NCBI RefSeq assembly: GCF_023634765.1
Contig: NZ_JAMLFX010000003.1
Span: forward strand, 554,245-603,065
Direction of reading: 5' to 3'
Origin: Pseudomonas sp. AKS31
GTDB taxonomy: Bacteria > Pseudomonadota > Gammaproteobacteria > Pseudomonadales > Pseudomonadaceae
DNA: 48,821 nt
This document shows positions 17,866 to 25,636 of the stretch, piece by piece; positions within the stretch are counted from its first letter, which is position 1; each line of letters starts with the position of its first letter. The notes beneath the pieces were generated by a model. The model was not told where the DNA came from. It made no database searches and saw only the letters and a list, made by a program, of their open reading frames with translations. Position numbers and translations under genes: made by a program.

Positions 17866-19137
17866 TCAAGCCTGGTGACTGATCCGCCCATCCACCAGCG
17901 TATAGCGAACCACACCCGGCAAAGTGTGCCCAATGAACGGGCAGTTCTCACCTTTCGACAACCAGTTTTCACCGGCCACCGTCGAAGCCTGCGGATCAAA
18001 CAACACGATATCCGCCGCACCACCTACCGCCAGTTTGCCGGCCGGCAGACGCAACGCTTCAGCCGGGCCTGCACTCAGACGCGCCAGCAAGGTCGGCAAA
18101 TCCAGCAAACCATCCTCCACCAGCGTCATCGCCAGCGGCAGCAACAGTTCAACACTGCTGATGCCCGGCTCGGTTGCGCCGAACGGTGCCAGTTTGGCGT
18201 CGCGTTCGTGCGGCTGGTGATGGCTGGAAATCGCCGAGACCACGCCGGACTTCACCGCTTCACGCAGACCATCGCGATCCGCACGTGTACGCAGCGGCGG
18301 TTGCACGTGATACAGGCTGCTGAAGTCGATCAGCGCTTCGTCGGTCAGAATCAGCTGATACAGCGCGACATCCGCCGTTACCTTCAAACCACGAGCCTGA
18401 GCCTGCGCGATCAGGGCCACGCCGCGCGCGCTGGTCAACTGGCTGAAGTGCGCACGCACGCCAGTCTGCTCGACCAGCAACAGATCACGGGCCAAGGCCA
18501 CGGTTTCAGCGGTTTCCGGAATCCCCGGCAGGCCGAGGAAGCTCGCAACCGCGCCTTCGTGGGCCAGACCACCCTCGGCGAGATCATGATCCTGCGAGTT
18601 GAAAATCACCGTCAGGTCGAAGGTCGCCGCGTATTCCAGCGCCCGGCACAGGGTGCGGGTGTTGCGGAAGCTTTCGAGGCCGTTGCCGAACGCCACGCAA
18701 CCGGCATCGCGCAGAGCGACCAATTCAGCCAGCTGCTCGCCGTCCAGACCTTTGCTCAGTGCGCCAATCGGGAACACTTTGGTGTTGCCGGCTTCGCGGG
18801 CACGGTCGAGGATCAGTTCGGCGACAGCGGAGGTGTCGAGCACCGGTTTGGTTTTCGGCGGGCAGCACAGGCTGGTCACACCGCCGGCGGCCGCTGCGCG
18901 GGTCTCGCTGACGATCGAGCCTTTGCGGCTATAGCCCGGCTCGCGCAGAGCAACGTTCAGATCGACGAGGCCCGGAGCGGCGACAAGGCCTTGGGCATCG
19001 ATGGTTTCTACTGCCGTAAAACCCGCTGGGGCCGCGCCGAGGGCGACGATCTTGCAGGCTTCAACGTGAATGTCGGTGACTTGATCCAGGCCGCTGCTTG
19101 GATCGATGACGCGTGCGCCGAGAATGCTGAGCTTCAC
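17866..19137 (-). CDS. pyrC': Non-catalytic dihydroorotase-like protein PyrC' (PyrX)
   Basis: Structural partner of aspartate transcarbamoylase in pseudomonads. The GTG at 19137 overlaps the pyrB stop (GTGA) and gives 423 residues. The amidohydrolase fold is complete, but the zinc-binding HxH is lost: [10 protein letters not shown] has Asn61 and Ala63 where active enzymes have His and His, and the usual SDHAPH near the end reads [10 protein letters not shown]. It therefore cannot be the working dihydroorotase, which must be encoded elsewhere. In P. aeruginosa and P. putida such a subunit is required for assembly of the PyrB dodecamer. Confidence 0.93.
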   Translation of the reverse strand: MKLSILGARVIDPSSGLDQVTDIHVEACKIVALGAAPAGFTAVETIDAQGLVAAPGLVDLNVALREPGYSRKGSIVSETRAAAAGGVTSLCCPPKTKPVLDTSAVAELILDRAREAGNTKVFPIGALSKGLDGEQLAELVALRDAGCVAFGNGLESFRNTRTLCRALEYAATFDLTVIFNSQDHDLAEGGLAHEGAVASFLGLPGIPETAETVALARDLLLVEQTGVRAHFSQLTSARGVALIAQAQARGLKVTADVALYQLILTDEALIDFSSLYHVQPPLRTRADRDGLREAVKSGVVSAISSHHQPHERDAKLAPFGATEPGISSVELLLPLAMTLVEDGLLDLPTLLARLSAGPAEALRLPAGKLAVGGAADIVLFDPQASTVAGENWLSKGENCPFIGHTLPGVVRYTLVDGRISHQA

Positions 19138-20138
19138 TGGGCGTTCTCCTGCTCGAATTGACGCTGCGCGGTTTGTCCGCTCATGGCCATGGACAGCACG
19201 GCCATACGAATCGCGATGCCGTAGGTGACTTGATTGAGGATCACCGAATGCGGGCCGTCGGCCACTGCCGATTCGATTTCCACGCCACGGTTGATCGGTC
19301 CCGGGTGCATAACGATGCAATCCGGTTTGGCGCCGGCCAGGCGCGCGGTGGTCAGGCCGAACAGTCGGTAGAACTCACCCTCGCTCGGCAGCAGGCCGCC
19401 GGTCATGCGTTCACGCTGCAGGCGCAGCATGATCACCACGTCGACGTCCTTCAGGCCTTCGGTCATGTCGGTGTACACCTTCACGCCGTATTGCTCGATG
19501 CCGATCGGCAGCAGGGTTTTCGGCGCGATCACACGGATGTCCGGGCAGCCGAGGGTTTTCAGCGCGAGCATGTTCGAGCGCGCCACCCGTGAGTGCAGGA
19601 TGTCGCCGACGATCGCCACCGAGAGGTTTTCGAAACCGCCCTTGTGCCGACGGATGGTGAGCATGTCGAGCATGCCCTGCGTCGGGTGGGCGTGACGGCC
19701 GTCGCCGCCGTTGATGATCGCCACTTGTGGGCAGACATGCTCAGCGATGAAGTGCGCGGCGCCGGAATCACCGTGGCGCACGACAAACATGTCGGCGGCC
19801 ATGGCTTCGAGGTTGCGCAGGGTGTCGAGTAGGGTTTCGCCCTTGCTTGCCGACGAGGTCGACACGTTCAGGGTGATCACGTCCGCCGACAGCCGCTGGG
19901 CTGCCAGTTCGAAAGTGGTGCGGGTGCGCGTGGAGTTTTCGAAGAACACGTTGCACACGGTCTTGCCGCGCAGCAACGGGACTTTCTTCACCGCCCGGGC
20001 ACCGACTTCGAGGAACGAGTCGGCAGTGTCGAGGATTTCCGTCAGCAACTCGCGGCGCAGGCCATCGAGCGAGAGGAAGTGGCGCAGCTGGCCCTGATCA
20101 TTGAGCTGCAGCGGGCGCTTGGTATCTAGAGGCGTCAT
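19134..20138 (-). CDS. pyrB: Aspartate carbamoyltransferase catalytic subunit PyrB
   Basis: First committed step of pyrimidine synthesis, joining carbamoyl phosphate and aspartate. The ATG at 20138 gives 334 residues, the known Pseudomonas class A length; six further upstream codons are possible. The carbamoyl-phosphate motif [28 protein letters not shown], and the [12 protein letters not shown] segment near the C-terminus are all intact. No regulatory PyrI is encoded nearby; instead pyrC' overlaps its stop. Confidence 0.96.
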   Translation of the reverse strand: MTPLDTKRPLQLNDQGQLRHFLSLDGLRRELLTEILDTADSFLEVGARAVKKVPLLRGKTVCNVFFENSTRTRTTFELAAQRLSADVITLNVSTSSASKGETLLDTLRNLEAMAADMFVVRHGDSGAAHFIAEHVCPQVAIINGGDGRHAHPTQGMLDMLTIRRHKGGFENLSVAIVGDILHSRVARSNMLALKTLGCPDIRVIAPKTLLPIGIEQYGVKVYTDMTEGLKDVDVVIMLRLQRERMTGGLLPSEGEFYRLFGLTTARLAGAKPDCIVMHPGPINRGVEIESAVADGPHSVILNQVTYGIAIRMAVLSMAMSGQTAQRQFEQENAQ

Positions 20139-20165
20139 CGCGAGGGGGACTCTCAATAGGGCGGA

Positions 20166-20672
20166 TTAAAGGGAGACATCTTGCAGTTCGAGCGTCAGCG
20201 GCTCAGGGCCGGACAGCTTGACCCGCTCGTGAGCGGCCAGCGACAAGGTCGCGCCGACCACGTTCGGGCGGATCGGCAACTCGCCGGCGTCGAGGTCCAG
20301 CAGGCAGACCAGGGTCACGCTGGCCGGGCGGCCGTAGTCGAACAATTCGTTCATGGCGGCGCGGATGGTGCGGCCGCTCATCAGTACGTCGTCGATCAAC
20401 ACCAGATGCTGGCCTTCGATCTCGAAGGGCAGGGCGGACGGGCGCACTTGCGGATGCAGGCCGTTCTGGCTGAAGTCGTCGCGGTAGAAGGAAACATCCA
20501 GCGTGCCCAGTGGCGCGTCGCTGCCCAGCTCCTTGAGCAAGGCCTGCGCGACCCAGATGCCGCCGGTGCGAATGCCGATGTAACGCGGCTCGTTGATTTC
20601 ACGTTGGGCAAGGTGCGCCTTGAGGCGGGTCGCCATCTGGCTGATCAGATCGGCGGGATTGGGCAGGCTCAT
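20166..20672 (-). CDS. pyrR: Bifunctional pyrimidine regulator / uracil phosphoribosyltransferase PyrR
   Basis: PyrR family, 168 residues, with the PRPP loop [20 protein letters not shown] and the N-terminal [12 protein letters not shown] segment. In Gram-positives it binds pyr mRNA with UMP; in pseudomonads its regulatory mode is less settled and UPRTase activity is weak. It is first in the operon pyrR-pyrB-pyrC' (27 bases to pyrB). Its leader contains a long perfect hairpin. Confidence 0.95.
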   Translation of the reverse strand: MSLPNPADLISQMATRLKAHLAQREINEPRYIGIRTGGIWVAQALLKELGSDAPLGTLDVSFYRDDFSQNGLHPQVRPSALPFEIEGQHLVLIDDVLMSGRTIRAAMNELFDYGRPASVTLVCLLDLDAGELPIRPNVVGATLSLAAHERVKLSGPEPLTLELQDVSL

Positions 20673-20690
20673 GGTTGCTCCTTCTTGAGT

Positions 20691-20720
20691 CCGAGCGGCG
20701 TCCTGCCGGACGTGGCTCGG
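20691..20720 (-). promoter_or_regulatory. Two-tier hairpin in the pyrR leader
   Basis: On the minus strand CCGAGC-CA-CGTCC-GGCA-GGACG-CC-GCTCGG folds into 11 base pairs interrupted by one 2x2 internal loop, with a GGCA tetraloop. It ends 18 bases before the pyrR start and is followed by the Shine-Dalgarno AAGGAG, with no U-run, so it is not a terminator. It is a candidate PyrR- or UMP-responsive element. A TATAAC -10-like box lies just upstream. Confidence 0.6.
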
Positions 20721-20730
20721 GTTATAACCA

Positions 20731-20752
20731 AAAGAAAAGCGCCGAAGCGCTT
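20731..20752 (-). terminator. Rho-independent terminator after ruvX
   Basis: On the minus strand AAGCGC-TTCG-GCGCTT forms a six-base-pair stem with the extra-stable TTCG loop, followed by TTCTTTT. It begins directly after the ruvX stop codon and separates algH-ruvX from the pyr operon. Confidence 0.85.
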
Positions 20753-20753
20753 G

Positions 20754-21191
20754 TCAGGATTCAAACAATGCAGTGTTTTCATCGAGCCAGCCCTGCAACA
20801 GCAGAGCGGCGGCGATGGCGTCCACCGGGTTGTCGCGGTAACTGCCTTTCTGCCCGCCACGGGCCAGGCGCTCGCCTTTGGCCTCGAACGTGGTCAGGCG
20901 CTCGTCATGGGTATAGAAGGGCAGGTTGAAGCGGCCATTGAGGCGGCGGGCGAATTTTTCCGCGCGTACGCACATGTCGCTCGGCGTGCCGTCCATGTTC
21001 AACGGCAGGCCGACGACGACAGCGTCGGGTTTCCATTCTTTTATAAGGGCTTCGACCTGGTTCCAGTCCGGCACGCCGTTCTGTGCCTTCAAGGTGCACA
21101 GCTCACGGGCCTGGCCGGTAATCACCTGGCCGACCGCGACGCCGATCTGTTTGGTGCCGTAGTCGAAGCCGAGAATCAGGCGCAGGGCCAT
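20754..21191 (-). CDS. ruvX: Holliday junction resolvase-like RuvX (YqgF)
   Basis: RNase H-fold nuclease implicated in 16S rRNA 5'-end processing and possibly recombination. The 145-residue protein has the N-terminal LGFDYGTKQIGVAVG, the central VVGLPLNMDG and the C-terminal DAIAAALLLQGWL acidic active-site motifs. It overlaps the algH stop by one base (TGATG), the conserved yqgE-yqgF pair. Confidence 0.95.
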   Translation of the reverse strand: MALRLILGFDYGTKQIGVAVGQVITGQARELCTLKAQNGVPDWNQVEALIKEWKPDAVVVGLPLNMDGTPSDMCVRAEKFARRLNGRFNLPFYTHDERLTTFEAKGERLARGGQKGSYRDNPVDAIAAALLLQGWLDENTALFES

Positions 21192-21763
21192 CAGGCGTGA
21201 CCTGCCTGGCTCGTCAGCAGGCTGAGGTTGATCCCCAGATGCCTGGCCGCCGCTTCGAGGCGCAGTTCGCTGCTGGTGTTGAAGAGGATGTCGGCGTCGT
21301 ACGGGCAGTTCAGCCAGGCGTTATCGGCGAGTTCCGCTTCCAGCTGCCCGGCTTCCCAACCGGCATAACCGAGGGCAATCAGGCTTTTCACCGGGCCGAC
21401 ACCGTCAGCGATGGCGAACAGCACGTCCTGCGAGGTGGACAGGGCCAGATCACCGTCCAGTTGCGCGGTGGCCTGGAAGGTTTTGCCTGCCGGGTGCAGG
21501 ACAAAACCGCGATCAGTCTGCACCGGCCCGCCGATGAAGATCGGTACGTGCTGGCACAGTGCTGGCGGGTCGATCTCCGGGCGCAATTGCTCAAGGATGT
21601 CGGCCAGATTCAGCTCTTGCGGCCGGTTGACCACAATCCCCATCGCGCCATTGGCCGTGTGCTCGACGATGTAGGTCAAGGTGTGGGCAAAGTTCGGGTC
21701 GGCCATGTGTGGCATGGCGATCAGGAATTGATGCTTGAGGTAGCTGGGGCTGACGTTTTTCAT
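21191..21763 (-). CDS. algH: YqgE/AlgH family protein
   Basis: A 190-residue protein of the UPF0301/YqgE family, named AlgH in P. aeruginosa, where it was first linked to alginate gene expression; biochemical function is unresolved. The ATG at 21763 matches the family N-terminus YLKHQFLIAMPHMADPNF; the frame to 21799 would add 12 extra residues. GAMGIVVNRP and the central FIGGPVQTDRGFVLH are diagnostic. Confidence 0.94.
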   Translation of the reverse strand: MKNVSPSYLKHQFLIAMPHMADPNFAHTLTYIVEHTANGAMGIVVNRPQELNLADILEQLRPEIDPPALCQHVPIFIGGPVQTDRGFVLHPAGKTFQATAQLDGDLALSTSQDVLFAIADGVGPVKSLIALGYAGWEAGQLEAELADNAWLNCPYDADILFNTSSELRLEAAARHLGINLSLLTSQAGHA

Positions 21764-21811
21764 GTGCGCTAGTGTGGCGTTCGGGGGGCAAACTGACAAG
21801 CTGAAGCCGCC

Positions 21812-21887
21812 AAAAGATCGCAGCCTTCGGCAGCTCCTACATGTGAATGCAGGCCAATGTAGGAGCTGCCGAAGGCTGCGATCTTTT
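21812..21887. repeat. REP-like inverted repeat, family 1 (copy c)
   Basis: Arms AAAAGATCGCAGCCTTCGGC... with a perfect complement across a ~17-base spacer. It lies between tonB3 (ending 21898) and algH (starting 21763), both on the minus strand, so it is in the spacer between two tandem transcripts rather than between convergent genes. Confidence 0.92.
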
Positions 21888-21897
21888 GATCTTGCCC

Positions 21898-22797
21898 TTA
21901 ATTGCTGGAGAGCTTGTCGCCGCGAGCAAATTTCCAGGTGCGAATGATTTCCAGACGATCGATATCCGACAAGTCCCCGGTAAACGGGGCAAACGGTGCC
22001 GCCAGTCGGACGATGCGCTGCGCCGCCTGGTCCAGCAGCGGCTGGCCGGAGGATTCCAGCACCAGTACTTCATACAGCGAGCCGTCGCGGTTGATCGAAA
22101 CCATCAGGCGCAAATTGCCGTAGATCTGCTTGCGCCGTGCTTCTTCGGGGTAATTGAGGTTGCCGATGCGCTCGACCTTCTTGCGCCAGTCGTCTTTGTA
22201 CCAGGCGCCCTTGTCGCGCATGGTCGACGCCGCGCTCAAACGGTGAATACGCGGGCGTTTGGCGTACAGCTGTTGTTCCTTGGCCAATTCGGCTTCGAGG
22301 CTGGCGATGTCGCTGGACAGCTGCGAGCTGTCGAACTCCGGCGCGTCGACTGTCGGTTTGACTTCGGTTTTGGCTTCTTCTTTCTTGGTCGGCGCTTTTT
22401 TAGGTTTCGGCGCGACGGTGGTCACTGCAGCCTTGGGCGCGGCTTCCTGCACTTGCGGCTTGGCGGCCGGTGGCGGGGTGACTTTTTTGACCTGATTGTC
22501 CTGGAACGGCGCCACTTCAGTGGTCTTCGGGATCGCCTTCTTGTCCAGCGTGCCGCTGCCTTCCTGGTTCTCTTGGGCGAGAAAGTCAGCCTTCTGCGGC
22601 TTCTTTTCGCTCTTGAAGGTGGCGAGGGTAATTTCCAGGGTTTTGCTGATTTGCTTGGGCTCGACCATCGTGAAGCCGACGCCGAGCAGCAGCGCCAAAT
22701 GAATCAGCGCCGCAAGGAACAGGGTAAAACCGAGGCGATCGGCCGGGCGCACGCCACGGTGGGCGAGTTCTGCGGGCAGATCGGACGGGAGGGTCAT
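21898..22797 (-). CDS. tonB3: Energy transducer TonB (TonB3 type)
   Basis: Inner-membrane-anchored protein spanning the periplasm to couple proton motive force to outer membrane functions. The 299-residue protein has one N-terminal anchor (LGFTLFLAALIHLALLLGV), a Lys/Pro/Ala/Glu-rich spacer (residues ~50-180) and a C-terminal TonB domain with YPEEARRKQIYGNLRLMVSI and RDGSLYEVLVLESSG. Its place beside gshB and pilG matches P. aeruginosa tonB3, which is linked to twitching and pilus assembly rather than iron uptake. No exbBD genes are nearby. The start lacks a good Shine-Dalgarno and is preceded by a long hairpin. Confidence 0.92.
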   Translation of the reverse strand: MTLPSDLPAELAHRGVRPADRLGFTLFLAALIHLALLLGVGFTMVEPKQISKTLEITLATFKSEKKPQKADFLAQENQEGSGTLDKKAIPKTTEVAPFQDNQVKKVTPPPAAKPQVQEAAPKAAVTTVAPKPKKAPTKKEEAKTEVKPTVDAPEFDSSQLSSDIASLEAELAKEQQLYAKRPRIHRLSAASTMRDKGAWYKDDWRKKVERIGNLNYPEEARRKQIYGNLRLMVSINRDGSLYEVLVLESSGQPLLDQAAQRIVRLAAPFAPFTGDLSDIDRLEIIRTWKFARGDKLSSN

Positions 22798-22804
22798 GAC
22801 AAGA

Positions 22805-22856
22805 AAACCAACATCGCGTTTTTCAGAGGCTGCGCATGATAACGCAATGTTGGTTT
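22805..22856 (-). other. Long hairpin between gshB and tonB3
   Basis: AAACCAACAT (22805) and ATGTTGGTTT (ending 22856) are perfect complements, extended inward by GCGTT/AACGC after one mismatch, giving 15 pairs with a 20-base loop. On the minus strand the stem is followed by TCTT and lies seven bases before the tonB3 ATG. It could terminate gshB transcription or control tonB3 translation. Confidence 0.55.
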
Positions 22857-22904
22857 CACGCCTTGGGCTTCACGCTTCAAGCGACAGACTGCATGTGACG
22901 TGCA

Positions 22905-23876
22905 TCAAGCTTGTGGCTTTTTGCCGGCGGCTTGCAGCTTCTTGGCGATGGCGTCCATCAGCAAGCCGCCAATATCGGTGCCAAACGCATTGTCGATTTC
23001 ACGGATGCAGGTCGGGCTGGTGACGTTGATTTCGGTCAGGCTTTCACCGATCACATCGAGACCAACGAACAGCAGGCCTTTCTCACGCAACGTCGGGCCG
23101 ACTTGAGCCGCGATCCAGCGATCCTTGTCGGTCAGCGGACGCGCTTCACCACGGCCACCGGCAGCGAGGTTGCCACGGGTTTCGCCCTGCGCCGGAATCC
23201 GCGCCAGGCAGTAATCCACCGGCTCGCCGTCGATCATCAGGATGCGTTTGTCGCCGTCCTTGATTGCCGGCAGGTAAGCCTGCCCCATGATCTGCTGGCC
23301 ACCGAGGGCGGTCAGGGTTTCCAGAATCACCGACAGGTTCGGGTCACCGGCACGGTGACGGAAAATCGAAGTACCGCCCATGCCGTCCAGCGGCTTGAGG
23401 ATCACGTCACCGTGTTTCGCGGCGAATTCACGCAACACGTCAGCGCGACGGCTGACGATGGTCGGCGGCGTGCACTGCGGGAACAGCGTGGCGAACAGTT
23501 TTTCGTTGCAGTCGCGCAGGCTCTGCGGCTTGTTCACCACCAGCACGCCAGCGGTTTCGGCCTGTTCGAGCAGGTAGGTGGAGTAGACGAACTCCATGTC
23601 GAACGGCGGATCCTTGCGCATCAGGATCACGTCCAGATCGCTCAGCAGGTTGTCCTGTTCGGCCTCCAGTTCGAACCATTTTTCCGGGTTGGCGAAGACC
23701 TTCAGCGGCTTCATGCGCGCCCGGGCCTGACCTTCAGCCTGATACAGGTCGCGCTGTTCCATATAGAACAGTTCCCAGCCACGCTTCTGCGCGGCCAGCA
23801 GCATGGCCAGCGAGCTATCCTTTTTATAGGAGATGCTGGCGATAGGGTCCATGACAATCCCGACGCGAACGCTCAT
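22905..23876 (-). CDS. gshB: Glutathione synthetase GshB
   Basis: ATP-grasp enzyme adding glycine to gamma-glutamylcysteine. The 323-residue protein starts MSVRVGIVMDPIASI, with the substrate segment RKDPPFDMEFVYSTYLLE, the ATP-grasp loop KPLDGMGGTSIF and the C-terminal NVTSPTCIREID. It is divergent from pilG across 225 bases that hold no clear palindromic operator. Confidence 0.97.
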   Translation of the reverse strand: MSVRVGIVMDPIASISYKKDSSLAMLLAAQKRGWELFYMEQRDLYQAEGQARARMKPLKVFANPEKWFELEAEQDNLLSDLDVILMRKDPPFDMEFVYSTYLLEQAETAGVLVVNKPQSLRDCNEKLFATLFPQCTPPTIVSRRADVLREFAAKHGDVILKPLDGMGGTSIFRHRAGDPNLSVILETLTALGGQQIMGQAYLPAIKDGDKRILMIDGEPVDYCLARIPAQGETRGNLAAGGRGEARPLTDKDRWIAAQVGPTLREKGLLFVGLDVIGESLTEINVTSPTCIREIDNAFGTDIGGLLMDAIAKKLQAAGKKPQA

Positions 23877-24101
23877 TGGGTTTTCCTCGAAAATTGGCTA
23901 CCGGATCGGTATTGAAAAAGTGCCGCCAGAGTGGCGCTGGCCGGGTTTTCGGTCAAGGAAAAACCCGTCGATAGATTGCATCTGGAGACTGTGCTAAAAA
24001 GGCTGCCATGCAGTGCTGGCCCTTGAGCATCAAGGGTTTCCAGCCATTACTCATCGCAAAACGGACAAATTGATTCGCAAAGGCGACGGTAGAACCCTCT
24101 T

Positions 24102-24506
24102 ATGGAACAGCAGTCCAGCGCCTTGAAGGTCATGGTGATCGACGACTCGAAAACGATTCGTCGCACCGCCGAAACCTTGTTGAAGAATGTCGGTTGCGAA
24201 GTGATCACGGCGATCGACGGTTTCGACGCCCTGGCCAAGATCGCCGATAACCATCCCGGGATCATTTTTGTCGACATCATGATGCCGCGTCTGGATGGTT
24301 ATCAGACCTGCGCTTTAATCAAGAACAACAGTGCGTTCAAGGCCACACCGGTGATCATGCTGTCATCGCGCGACGGGCTGTTCGACAAGGCCAAGGGGCG
24401 GATTGTCGGTTCTGATCAATTTTTGACCAAGCCTTTCAGCAAGGAAGAACTGCTCAACGCGATTCAGGCCCATGTTCCGGGCTTCGCCGCCGTTTTGCCG
24501 CAGTAA
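24102..24506 (+). CDS. pilG: Twitching motility response regulator PilG
   Basis: Single-domain CheY-like receiver, 134 residues, in the Pil-Chp system; it promotes pilus extension and cAMP production in P. aeruginosa. The acidic pocket VIDDS, phosphoacceptor Asp58 in FVDIMMPRLDG, and the conserved Lys in LTKPFSKEEL are present. The ATG lacks a good Shine-Dalgarno. First gene of the cluster, followed 60 bases later by pilH. Confidence 0.96.
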   Translation: MEQQSSALKVMVIDDSKTIRRTAETLLKNVGCEVITAIDGFDALAKIADNHPGIIFVDIMMPRLDGYQTCALIKNNSAFKATPVIMLSSRDGLFDKAKGRIVGSDQFLTKPFSKEELLNAIQAHVPGFAAVLPQ

Positions 24507-24566
24507 GACACGTACAGAGACACGCGGCCAGCGGGCCGGGCGTCGACAAGAAAAATGGGGAAAACC

Positions 24567-24932
24567 ATGGCACGTATCCTGATCGTCGATGATTCGCCGA
24601 CTGAAATGTACAAACTCACCGGCATGCTCGAAAAGCACGGCCATGAAGTCCTGAAGGCCGAAAACGGCGCCGACGGCGTGGCCCTGGCCCGTCAGGAAAA
24701 ACCCGACGCCGTGCTGATGGACATTGTCATGCCCGGCCTCAACGGTTTTCAGGCCACCCGCCAGCTGACCAAGGATGCCGACACCAGTCACATCCCGGTG
24801 ATCATCATCACCACCAAGGATCAGGAAACCGACAAGGTCTGGGGCACTCGCCAGGGCGCCAAGGATTACCTGACCAAACCGGTCGACGAAGACACCCTGA
24901 TCAAAACCCTGAACAACGTGCTCAAAGGCTGA
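24567..24932 (+). CDS. pilH: Twitching motility response regulator PilH
   Basis: Second stand-alone receiver, which counteracts PilG and favours retraction. The ATG at 24567 (121 residues, canonical length) follows GGGGA; an ATG at 24555 would add four residues. ILIVDDSPTEMYKL opens the domain, Asp52 is in LMDIVMPGLNGF, and YLTKPVDEDTL carries the conserved Lys. Confidence 0.96.
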   Translation: MARILIVDDSPTEMYKLTGMLEKHGHEVLKAENGADGVALARQEKPDAVLMDIVMPGLNGFQATRQLTKDADTSHIPVIIITTKDQETDKVWGTRQGAKDYLTKPVDEDTLIKTLNNVLKG

Positions 24933-24942
24933 TCGCGCAACC

Positions 24943-25482
24943 ATGAGCGAATCGCTGACGGCGTTCGAATTGCTCTGGCAGATCGACCAGCGCTGCCGCT
25001 TGCTGGCGGCGGACTTGCCGTCGCAGGCGGCGCGCCAGGATCGCTGGAGCGGCATCGGCTTTCGCCTTGGCGAGCATTGGTATGTGGCGCCGATGGGCGA
25101 AGTCAGCGAAGTGCTGCACGAGCCGCGCTTCACTCAATTGCCCGGGGTCAAGCCGTGGGTCAAAGGCGTGGCTAACCTGCGTGGACGGCTGCTGCCGATC
25201 ATGGATCTGTGTGGCTTCTTCGGCCATGAGCTGTCGCCGTTGCGTAAACAGCGGCGGGTATTGGTGGTCGAGCATGGTGATGTATTTGCCGGGCTGATGG
25301 TCGATGAGGTTATCGGCCTGCAGCATTTTGAACAGGGCAGTTTTGAACCGCTGTCGATCAGCAAGCGCCAGGGTTCCAAGGCCGAGTTCGTCAAAGGCTA
25401 TTTTCGGCGCGAGCAGAACTGGCGGGTGTTCAGCCTGTTTGCATTGGCCAAATCCCCGGTGTTCATGAGCGTCGCGATATAA
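24943..25482 (+). CDS. pilI: CheW-like adaptor PilI
   Basis: Couples the receptor PilJ to the kinase ChpA. The 179-residue protein has a CheW fold starting at FRLGEHWYVAPMGEVSEVL, then LPGVKPWVKGVANLRGRLLP and VLVVEHGDVFAGLMVDEV. It starts ten bases after pilH. The usual pilI-pilJ gap is enlarged to 154 bases by an inverted repeat. Confidence 0.95.
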   Translation: MSESLTAFELLWQIDQRCRLLAADLPSQAARQDRWSGIGFRLGEHWYVAPMGEVSEVLHEPRFTQLPGVKPWVKGVANLRGRLLPIMDLCGFFGHELSPLRKQRRVLVVEHGDVFAGLMVDEVIGLQHFEQGSFEPLSISKRQGSKAEFVKGYFRREQNWRVFSLFALAKSPVFMSVAI

Positions 25483-25502
25483 CAGATTCAACACCGTCCC
25501 CT

Positions 25503-25590
25503 GTGGGAGCGAGCTTGCTCGCGAAGAGGGCGTGTCAGGCGAGATAAATATTGGCTGACCCAGCGCTTTCGCGAGCAGGCTCGCTCCCAC
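25503..25590. repeat. REP-like inverted repeat, family 2 (copy b), inside the pil-chp operon
   Basis: GTGGGAGCGAGCTTGCTCGC... and its near-perfect complement (one base differs) with a ~42-base spacer, like the copy at 8137. Unusually it lies between two co-oriented genes of one functional operon, where it could reduce readthrough or stabilise the upstream pilGHI message. Confidence 0.9.
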
Positions 25591-25636
25591 AGGGATTGCA
25601 GCAGGCCTCAAAGGTGTGGGTTAAGGGCGAGGACCG

